The notes under the pieces were generated by a model, which saw nothing but the letters and a program-made list of their open reading frames with translations, was not told the DNA's origin and made no database searches. The position numbers were made by a program, and so were the translations under genes. Below, piece by piece: positions 55,441-64,000 of a stretch of DNA of 64,000 nucleotides. How positions within the stretch are numbered: the first letter of the stretch is position 1; every line of letters begins with the position of its first letter. This DNA comes from Pelodera strongyloides (Eukaryota > Nematoda > Chromadorea > Rhabditida > Rhabditidae): positions 372,001-436,000 of the forward strand of contig JAANDG010000024.1 in assembly GCA_036852015.1 (NCBI GenBank), given 5' to 3'.

Positions 55441-55980
55441 CCTATACAAGTTCTATTCACTATTTACTATTCACTATATTCACTATGACTTATACTATTC
55501 ACTGATGGCCGACCTGGTAGTCTATCACATGCGCTGACGCGTCGGATGTCTCATTGCTAGTAACATTCCTTCTCTCCTGATGTACACCTTGGTTGTGCTG
55601 CCAGGGCATTTATTCCTTCTTCATAAAAAAATATTGGAGTGTATAGTATACTTTATTCTGTCCAGTTGAAATTCAGCTGAATCTTTACGCTACAAGAGCG
55701 TGCTCCTTTATGCAAGGGTGGCTCAATACAAATTTTTTCAAACCTATGAATAGAAATTCAACTATAAAGAAGTTTAAAAAACGTCCATGATAAAAAAAGC
55801 ATACATACGTCCAAAAAAAAAAAGTCAAAACACATAAAAAAGGCTTGGGACGCCACTTTTCTCTCTCTTTCATTCTTTATTACGGCTTGCGTGGGTTGCC
55901 AGGTTTTTGTGGATTGTTTATTTTCGTTGACGGTTGGCTATGAATAAAACATGAGGATCAGCCAAATGACGAAATTTGGT

Positions 55981-56515
55981 GTGCAAACCGCGTGGACCAC
56001 AGCGTGCAGCGTGCATTTGCCAACCTGGTGGCGTGCAAAAATGCACGCGGAATGGGAATGGCGTGCAACTTGCCCGCCTATTCCACGTGAGTTAGGACTC
56101 ACGTTACGGATATCATTAGAATAAATTGTTGCGCTGGCTTACAAAAAAGGGTGTCGAGCTCAATCGAAGCTCATTATGCAAAGGAAGTTATTTATGATAG
56201 TCTTCATTCACAAGATTTCAAGATTCACAAGGCATGATTTTTTTTAAACTTTTCATAAGCGTCTAGCGTGCAAAGTCCATTTGGCAACGTGGTGGGGTGA
56301 AAAATGCAAGCGGCAACACGGCGGGCAACTTGCACGCCAGAACGAACCCAACGTGCCCCCGTTTTCCACGCCTCATGCACCCCGTGCCATAACATTGCCG
56401 CGTGCACGGGTGCACGCCAAATTTCACGTTGCGGCGTGATATGGGAAGGCAAGTTGCACGCCACATGCACTTCTCACGTCTCTCACGCGGCTTGCACGCC
56501 AAATTTCTCCAGGGC
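55981..56515. repeat. Repeat block with GGCGTGCAA/TTGCACGCC words
   Basis: Dense direct and inverted copies of GCGTGCAACTTGC and GTGCAAAAATGCACGC. The same family as 5395-5460. Arg/Cys/His-rich open frames here come from this composition. Confidence 0.65.
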
Positions 56516-56756
56516 GAGCAATCCAGATGCGCTACCTTCAAAGGTTTTGTGAAGCGATAGAACCCTGCATCAACATTACAGAAGGATGATTACAATTAGC
56601 TTACGATGCTTTCACAAAAATTAGAACCTCTTGATAAAATCTCAACGCCCATAATTTAATTTTGACTAAAATGGTGGAATGGTGCACAATTTCCAAAATA
56701 GGAGCACAATTCCACCTGAAGCTGACACATGGATGGGGATTGCGGAGGGGGATTGG

Positions 56757-56808
56757 ACCAGTCGGAGAAGAGCCCGTAGGGCTCTCCGAACGGCTGGTTA
56801 GGTTATAG
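56757..56808. repeat. Copy of the AGAAGAGCCC hairpin element
   Basis: CCAGTCGGAGAAGAGCCCGT and AGGGCTCTCCGAACGGCTGG form a stem; related to 7019-7082. Confidence 0.6.
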
Positions 56809-57261
56809 TTGAATTACTCAACTACAATATAAACCTGGTAAACCATATGCTTCTGATCGACAAACTGTCACTCTACTTTCTTTCTCCACACATCTCTCTT
56901 TTTTTGACGAGATATTTCTTAGAAATATAGGTTGCCGTTGCAGATACTACTTCGTAGCCAATATATTGTTTCTGCGTTTGTTCTCTTCCAGTAATATACC
57001 TTTTGCTGCAATCTGCAATCCCCCAAATGCTAATTTTAGATTAGAATCACACACACATATATAAGACCAAATCTAGCCTCAGGCAAGAAAATCAACATAC
57101 CGGGGTCAGCCAAGCCCCCTTACTCCGAGCTGTACTCACAGTGTCACTAGTCACTGTACCCATTTTCCCCCAAATGCTAATTTTCAAATCTAGGCAAGAA
57201 AATCAGCATACCGGGGTCAGCCATTCGCTCCGGGCTCGCCCAAATCTCTAACAGAGATAGA

Positions 57262-57735
57262 GGGAATATTTCTCTCTCTACTTTCCCTCTCTCTTTTCTC
57301 TCTCTATTTTCCTTCTCTGCTTTCCCTCGCTATGTTTCTCTCTCTCTTTTCCCTCTCTGTGTTTCTCTGTCTGTTTTACTATATCTCTATATCTCTATTT
57401 TTTAATTTCCCTCTGTACTTCTTTCTCTGTATTCACTCTATCTATCTTCCCCCTTTGTCTCTCTTTCTGTTTCACTCTCTGTTTCCTCGGCCCTCTCTCT
57501 GTTTCAGTCCGTCTACTTTTTTTTCTGTGTGTTTCGCTCTCTCTGTTTAACTCTCTCTCTCTCTCTTCTTTCTCTCTGTGTTTTCTCTCTCTCTGTTTCC
57601 GTCTCAGTTTCTCTCCTTATTTCTCTGAGAGAGAGAATTCAGAGAGTGAAATACAGAGTGAAAACAGACAGAGAAGCACAGAGAGGGGAAAGTATAGAGA
57701 GAAAAATAACGAGGGAAAGCAGGGAGGGAAGACTC
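57262..57735. repeat. CT-rich run followed by GA-rich run
   Basis: About 370 bp of CTCTCT/TTTCTC sequence switches at 57626-57640 (TTTCTCTGAGAGAGAGAA) to GA-rich sequence for about 95 bp. This forms a large imperfect palindrome of low complexity. Confidence 0.85.
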
Positions 57736-58429
57736 CTCTCTCTGTACTTTATATTTATTTGTGTCTTTGCTATCTATCCTGCTTCTGTTCGATGTTTATT
57801 TCTCCATTGAAATCGCTTTACATAGTGCGGGTTAGTTAAAACACTGATTTCAGAAAATGAGGTCCACTAATCTTGTCCATGAATCGATATCGATCAAAAT
57901 AGGACGGAATGAGCAACTATAGAAGAAAGGCGCGGTTAGACAAGGACAAGGAGCTGTGAGGATCAAAGTTACTGTACGTTTACTTATCCGAAAACTTCTT
58001 CAATACACACACACATACACGGCACACTAACAAGCACACACTCACACAAACAAACAGACATACACACAGGCGTCCAACGTCCAACTACATACGTATAATA
58101 CAAAAAGTACACTAACGACCACTACATACGTGTAATACAAAACGTACACTTACATCTGACCCATTCTGGTAATAAATAAATGACTTATGAAAATGGAAGT
58201 ATTTAACTCATAAACTGTGCTGAATAAAAACTATCGTCGTATTTGGGTTCCACTTTCATTAGACTTCTTTTACTGTTGAACTTTCAGTTGCCTCTGGAAT
58301 GCAAGCATGCTTCTTTTCGTTTGTTCCCAACTCCACGTAGAAAGGAGGAAGCAGATCAACAAATCCTGTACGTTTCGTAATTGCATCACTTCATTGAAAG
58401 TAGTAGGAGTATGAGAGGCATTGGAACAG

Positions 58430-60358
58430 CTTGAGATTTTGGCATCGTTTGAGGGTGAACGTCGCATGGGTTTGGACTTAGAAATATGTTGAGACTTGGG
58501 GTGCTCCCTTGTTCAACCCCGAGAACCGCCGCTTCTCGAGGAATTGGCATTGGTGCAGCTGCAGCTTGAGTTTTTGGCATTGTTTGAGGGTGAGCGTCGC
58601 ATGGGTTTGAACTTGGAAATATGTTGAGACTTGAGGTGCTCCCTTGTTCAACCCGAGAACCGCCGCTTCCCGAGGAATTGACATTGGAGCGGCTTGAGTT
58701 TTTGGCATTGTTTGAGGGTGAGCTTCGTATTTGTTTGAGCGCAGAAATATGTTGAGACTTGAGGTGCTCCCTTGTTCAACCCAAGAACCGCTGCTTCTCG
58801 AGGAATTGGCATTGGAGCAGCTCGAGTTTTTGGCATTGTTTGAGGGTGAACGTCGCATGTGGTTGAGAGAAATATGTTGAGACTTGAGGTGCTCCCTTGT
58901 TCAACCCGAGAACCGCCGCTTCTCGAGGAATTGGCATTGGTGCAGCTTGAGTTTTTGGCATTGTTTGAGGGTGAACGTCGCATGTGGTTGAGAGAAATAT
59001 GTTGAGACTTGAGGTGCTCCCTTATTCAACCCGAGAACCGCCGCTTCTCGAGGAATTGGCATTGGAGCAGCTCGAGTTTTTGGCATTGTTTGAGGGTGAA
59101 CGTCGCATGTGGTTGAGAGAAATATGTTGAGACTTGAGGTGCTCCCTTGTTCAACCCGAGAACCGCCGCTTCTCGAGGAATTGGCATTGGTGCAGCTTGA
59201 GTTTTTGGCATTGTTTGAGAGTGAACGTCGCATGTGGTTGAGAGAAATATGTTGAGACTTGAGGTGCTCCCTTATTCAACCCGAGAACCGCCGCTTCTCG
59301 AGGAATTGGCATTGGAGCAGTTCGAGTTTTTGGCATTGTTTGAGGGTGAACGTCGCATGTGGTTGAGAGAAATATGTTGCGACTTGAGGTGCTCCCTTAT
59401 TCAACCCGAGAACCGCCGCTTCTCGAGGAATTGGCATTGGAGCAGCTCGAGTTTTTGGCATTGTTTGAGGGTGAACGTCGCATGTGGTTGAGAGAAATAT
59501 GTTGAGACTTGAGGTGCTCCCTTGTTCAACCCGAGAACCGCCGCTTCTCGAGGAATTGGCATTGGAGCAGCTCGAGTTTTTGGCATTGTTTGAGGGTGAA
59601 CGTCGCATGTGGTTGAGAGAAATATGTTGAGACTTGAGGTGCTCCCTTATTCAACCCGAGAACCGCCGCTTCTCGAGGAATTGGCATTGGAGCAGCTCGA
59701 GTTTTTGGCATTGTTTGAGGGTGAACGTCGCATGTGGTTGAGAGAAATATGTTGAGACTTGAGGTGCTCCCTTATTCAACCCGAGAACCGCCGCTTCTCG
59801 AGGAATTGGCATTGGAGCAGCAGCAGCTCGAGTTTTTGGCATTGTTTGAGGGTGAACGTCGCATGTGGTTGAGAGAAATATGTTGAGACTTGAGGTGCTC
59901 CCTTATTCAACCCGAGAACCGCCGCTTCTCGAGGAATTGGCATTGGAGCAGCTCGAGTTTTTGGGCATTGTTTGAGGGTGAACGTCGCATGTGGTTGAGA
60001 GAAATATGTTGAGACTTGAGGTGCTCCCTTGTTCAACCCGAGAACCGCCGCTTCTCGAGGAATTGGCATTGGAGCAGCTCGAGTTTTTGGCATTGTTTGA
60101 GGGTGAAGTCGCATGTGGTTGAGAGAAATATGTTGAGACTTGAGGTGCTCCCTTATTCAACCCCGAGAACCGCCGCTTCTCGAGGAATTGGCATTGGAGC
60201 AGCTCGAGTTTTTGGCATTGTTTGAGGGTGAACGTCGCATGTGGTTGAGAGAAATATGTTGAGACTTGAGGTGCTCCCTTGTTCAACCCGAGAACCGCCG
60301 CTTCTCGAGGAATTGGCATTGGAGCAGCTCGAGTTTTTGGCATTGTTTGAGGGTGAAC
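58430..60358. repeat. 125-bp tandem satellite, about 15 copies
   Basis: The unit contains GAGGAATTGGCATTGGAGCA, TTTTTGGCATTGTTTGAGGG and AACCCGAGAACCGCCGCTTC. The right-hand units are almost identical at 125 bp. The first three or four at the left are diverged and 128-132 bp long, marking the older edge. Since 125 is not a multiple of three, the serial open frames on both strands are artefacts. Confidence 0.93.
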
Positions 60359-60471
60359 GTTGACAGTCGAGATGCATCTGAGATTTAGTTGTTTCGGTGT
60401 TTAGTTAGAAGTAATATAGAGAGCGAGAGTTAGTACTTTGCCGTTTTTGTTCTGCTGTTCTTTGTTTTCAG

Positions 60472-60542
60472 TGACTTCGTTGGACGATGACGCCTCGATG
60501 CGACTTCTCGACGAAAGATCCGATCCCGTTTGTCGCCAATGA
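60472..60542 (+). CDS. Candidate terminal exon just downstream of the satellite
   Basis: Follows a TTGTTTTCAG acceptor; one frame reads TSLDDDASMRLLDERSDPVC and stops at 60540-60542. Composition and acceptor are good, but the upstream exons would lie beyond or within the satellite and were not found. Confidence 0.35.
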
Positions 60543-60649
60543 GGAATCCCATCTGCTGCTGCATAGTTTTGGTTAGTGTGTATCATTATTTGGTTTTATG
60601 AAAATTTCTTTGCAACACTGAGTGACACGTTTAGTAGTTTATTTCCAAC

Positions 60650-61345
60650 GCGGTCCGCTGTGCTGCGGTCAGCGGTCCACTTTGCAAATGGCACCGTGCT
60701 ATAAAAAACCGCCTATGCGTTCGTTACCACAGTCACGCCCCAACTTACGTGTTACTGTAGTTTTAATTTTTTTTCCAATTCACATAACGATTAATACACA
60801 AACTGAATTAATTGCCTTAATTGCCCAGGCCACAGAAACCCGTCTGCAGCCGGTCGCCAAATGGTTTTCACTGAAAAACCGTTCGGTGGTCGGTCACAGT
60901 CCAAATGGTGACCGTCTGACTACGGCTGCTGTACGCCAGTTGTTTTATAAAGTCGAGGTAGCTTAGCTTTTGAGCTTAATCCAGGCTCGAGGAGCAAATA
61001 AAATTTACTGCAATTTGCGCATTTTGACCGTCATTATGTCATACTAGCAATAGAAATTATAAAAAAGGTGCAATTCGAGGTGAACATATATCCCGTTAAG
61101 TTCGTTCTTAGGAGTCGTGCGTTCTGATAAGAATGCAAAAGTACACAAATTTGGGTTAATATAAATATTATAGACCTCTCGGAGAAAAGAATCGCATGAT
61201 GCAAAACTACCGCAAAATTAATATTTATTTATTTTTAATCGCGTTGCGGTTTACATGTAAAAATTTGACTTCCTTGCCGCGCAGCGCAGGCTGATGGACC
61301 ACGGATCGCGGACCGCAGACCGCAAGACCGCGGACCGCGTTTTAT
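60650..61345. repeat. Element with inverted GCGGTCCGC/GCGGACCGC ends
   Basis: The left end (ACGCGGTCCGCTGTGCTGCG) and right end (GCGGACCGCAGACCGCAAG, CGCGGACCGCG) are roughly inverted. The interior includes a fragment of the CCAAATGGT family (60838-60920). It lies just upstream of TAF1B and may overlap its promoter. Confidence 0.5.
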
Positions 61346-61558
61346 ACCCTCCCGGCCGGGCCGGGTTTAGTCCCCTCCGATTGGTTTTTGTTTCAATTAC
61401 GGTACATTTTGCATTTTCGTCACGTAGGTGCTTTTCTCTCGGTCTGTGTCGAGTCACTTTTTTCTTCTTTTTTCCGAAAAATGTCCATCTCGAGTGCGCC
61501 CTGAGCTTATTTTTATCTGTATGATACCACGTTTTCTTTCAGGTTGTATTGATGCACG

Positions 61559-63759
61559 ATGAACGTCGAGCAGGGAAATCCCTGCAGTGTTTGTGAGAAC
61601 ACGTCCTATAATCGTATTGATGGCTTCTTGTATTGTGTCCAGTGTGGCTCAGTGGGCGAAGTAAGTTGATGTATAAATTATGTTTTGCCTAGACGAGACA
61701 AGAATAGAATAATCGGAAAGCTTTGATAAACCCTTGCACCACTTTCCTTTTTTCTTTGAGCTTTTTCATTCCTTTCGGCCACTGACAACTACATCGGTAT
61801 TTTGCTGGACACTTTACTAATTTTATTCTAGCAAGCAGCACAATATGAGCTGGATAACGAAGAGTTGTTCAGTTCTCAAGCGACTAAGCGAATCAACAAA
61901 GGAACAACCGAAACACAGAAAAAGGGTGAGCACGCGTAAGTTTTGCCGTTTTTTCCTTTTCCCTGAAACAATTCCCTTTCTAATGGCGTTTGTTTTAAAT
62001 GATCTTTTTATTGGCTGGATTGTATGTATATCGGATTCTTTGTGTATGTTTCTGGAGAGTGATAGAGATTTTTCTTTATAAATGTGGTTGCAAGTCATTG
62101 AAGTGATGTAACGTCCCGCCACCATGTTTTAGTGATCTTGACTGCAGTTGTTGATGATGTGCGTTATTGTTCAATTCTGGCCTTGATTTAGATTGGAAAA
62201 AGTCGCTCGAAATTTCTCTTCAAGAAGCGGTAAGCCTAGAACCATGAAACAGGCAAACTCATTAATGAAGGAACATATTCAGGTGTGTTTTATTTACTTA
62301 CCAGCCGTTCGATTTACTTATTTCTAGATAGCGGATGGGCAACTGGGGTAAGAGCATTTTTGTTGTGAATATCTATAAACATGTAACATATTGTACTTCA
62401 AGAACACTTTGCAGACGCAGTTACGTGAGCTCCGACACACGAATAACCAAGATGCCGTAAACCATTTGCCTGAAAGATATATAGCAGAAAGGAATAATGG
62501 CCACATTACGGCTAGGAACGAGGCACCGCCTTATTTTCAAAGTGTACGTTTTTGTGGCATTGACTTGACGATAATAAACTGACTTACAATTAGAGGATTT
62601 TAGAGTGGGGCTTTGGTAGTGGGATTCTTGTCCTCCCTGGTTCGTGCTTTAAAGTTGCATTATCATCTACTCTTTCACGTAACATCGCGTCTGATGTGCA
62701 TTTATTTTATTCATATAAGAGTGTTGGGAGTTCTATTGCCTAGCCTCATAGCTTCGTAGAATATTAGCAGTGTGGCGCAGGCGCTTCGGGGATTTTGGTG
62801 ATTTGGTACGGGTGTGTTTTCGTTATGTATTAAAGAAAAATGTAAAATAAAAATAAATTCAAGTTTCTTCCAGGCTGGCATCCGTTTGGCTGCATTCACT
62901 GGTCTTCTAGCGAGGGCGACTTCTGTACTCGTTATCGAAATGGGATTTCCGGAAGAAATAAAGGTACTTAATTTCATTATCAACAATTCAATGTTATCAT
63001 TTGTACTGATCTTTTTATGATCAGTAATCAGTACAAATTGGTCCGCTTTTTTTTCATCCTCCTCCGGCACATATACTTTGTGAAGAACCGAGAGTTGTGG
63101 CTAACTGTAATAATTTTGAAAGTGACTAAATAGCAAACTCGAGGAACGAGGAAAAATTAAATCCGTAGATCGCCAATTTATACAAATATTGCTTAGGACC
63201 AGACGCTTTATCTATGGCAGACACATCTAAAGAATTGCGGTGTGGCGTTTTCGGATGAAGAAGTCGATGACGACGTGAAGAACTGCTTTCATGGGTATAT
63301 GTACAAGACCAAGGGGTAAGTGTTAGGCCTCAGTTGTGAGAAAGATATTTGTCTGGTAGCATAGTTTGAAATGATCTTGAGCTAGGGCTAGGAAACTCCG
63401 GATAGCCGTGACGTTTTGTCCACTTCATCTGAAGGTATGTCATAAATGCATAGCCCATAAGAATGAATGCTAACTTTTTATGTAATCTAAATCTAAAAAA
63501 TCCAAATTCTTTGAAAACAGAAGAAGAAGCCTGTACCTCATCCTCATCAAATCCGTTATATAATAAAACGACTTATTTTGTGAATTTTAGCGAATTGTAT
63601 GTTGCGCGCCAAAAAGCGGCGCTCAGGCGAAAGACCAAGCGAAAAGGCCGATTGGAACAACAAAGTGATGACTTTTGGGATTTGCTGACCTCGCAGAAAG
63701 TGTCCGAAAATCTGCACATGGAAGCCGTTGGGGAGGAGGCAGAACACGTCGAAGAAGAG
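61559..63759 (+). CDS. taf1b: TAF1B (RNA polymerase I SL1/TIF-IB subunit, TFIIB-like), 5' part
   Basis: TFIIB-related factor that recruits RNA polymerase I to rDNA promoters in the nucleolus. Exons: 61559-61660, 61832-61925, 62192-62229, 62415-62543, 62874-62963, 63197-63315, 63591-63759; phases agree and the frame continues past the window. The N-terminus has the zinc ribbon CSVCENTSYNR ... YCVQCGS. The cyclin-like part is seen in GLLARATSVLVIEMGFPEEI and LYLWQTHLKNCGVAFSDEEV, then a basic segment (RQKAALRRKTKRKG). The ATG lies 16 bases after a TTTCAG acceptor. Exon 62415-62543 is the least certain; a 20-bp open piece at 62331-62350 was left out because its phase does not fit. The family is clear from the ribbon and helical motifs together. 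Confidence 0.8.
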
Positions 63760-64000
63760 GTTAAATTCCTTTATTTATCTATTACCTTAAGTCTTTTCCA
63801 TTGCTTCCGTTTAGTCTGTAGTAGTGTCCAATTTATAAACACGCTAAAAACAGATGCGTTTCTATAACCGAACGATCTAGACTTGTTCCTGTAGATTATT
63901 CCCAGAATAGGTGAACATTTATGCTAAGGGCTAGTTGTAAATCAGAGTTGTTAATTAACTCTTTATTCTATAAGTAAATGTTCGTAAACATGTATCAGCA
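63760..64000 (+). other. TAF1B intron, truncated by the window end
   Basis: Follows a GTTAAA donor at 63760. AT-rich; no further exon visible before the window ends. Confidence 0.5.

Larger units (their letters stand above)
51693..58430. other. Gene-poor region rich in repeats
   Basis: No complete gene recognised. An AATAAA lies at about 52646, a possible end of the flippase 3' UTR. The rest is AT-rich sequence, MITEs, tRNA-like remnants, microsatellites and a CT/GA-rich block, most listed separately. Confidence 0.4.

Noticed and set aside
56225..56552. Open frames of 81-92 codons on both strands
   Set aside because: Arise from the GGCGTGCAA repeat block; composition-driven.
58430..60358. 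Possible CRISPR-like array
   Set aside because: Units are contiguous 125-bp repeats without unique spacers, in a eukaryotic genome; it is a satellite.
58478..60377. Serial minus-strand frames of 61-146 codons with similar translations
   Set aside because: Products of the 125-bp satellite, whose period is not a multiple of three; frames shift from unit to unit.
62331..62350. 20-bp mini-exon (IADGQLG) in TAF1B
   Set aside because: Including it breaks the phase with the following exons.

Overview
This window is a gene-sparse, repeat-rich stretch of nematode nuclear DNA. Coding signal comes in short exons with GT donors and TTTCAG-type acceptors. Two gene families point firmly to Nematoda: a DB-module cysteine-rich protein and an RPamide neuropeptide precursor of the NLP-2/NLP-22/NLP-23 type. 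Several start codons sit a few bases after an isolated TTTCAG-like site, as expected for trans-splicing. I cannot name the species. No bacterial-type feature and no CRISPR array was seen.

Layout. (1) 0.6-2.6 kb, plus strand: an OGG1-type 8-oxoguanine DNA glycosylase, with a MITE in one intron and a weak last-exon candidate near 3.4 kb. (2) 5-15 kb: mostly repeats, including a 21-unit, 42-bp tRNA-derived tandem array (7.1-8.1 kb), several foldback elements, and the 3' end of an unidentified minus-strand gene (10.6-11.4 kb). (3) 15.4-18.3 kb, minus strand: a DB-domain protein. (4) 19.7-22.9 kb, plus strand: an RPamide neuropeptide precursor whose central exon is split by a recent-looking LTR retrotransposon on the opposite strand. 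(5) 25.4-28.6 kb, plus strand: a nine-exon, 285-aa zinc-ribbon protein resembling human C18orf21 (UPF0711). (6) 34.0-51.7 kb, plus strand: a complete 30-exon P4-ATPase flippase of the TAT-1/ATP8A class, with two alternative C-terminal ends, an intact RTE-type LINE in one intron and many small inverted-repeat elements. (7) 52-61 kb: repeats, including a 125-bp satellite of about 15 copies. (8) 61.6 kb to the end, plus strand: the 5' part of a TAF1B (RNA polymerase I initiation factor) gene that runs off the window.

The exon models for the flippase, the C18orf21-like gene, the DB gene, most of OGG1 and most of TAF1B were checked by hand: adjacent exon phases agree, and complete models sum to whole codons. 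The genes do not form an obvious operon or pathway; spacings are kilobases and strands are mixed.

Most notable observations: the LTR element inside the neuropeptide exon, flanked by a 30-bp direct repeat and carrying primer-binding-site bases at its 3' end; the tandem B-box-like array; OGG1 in a nematode although C. elegans lacks it; the duplicated cassette exon in the flippase tail; and short palindromic repeats, one of which supplies the C-terminal codons of the neuropeptide precursor.
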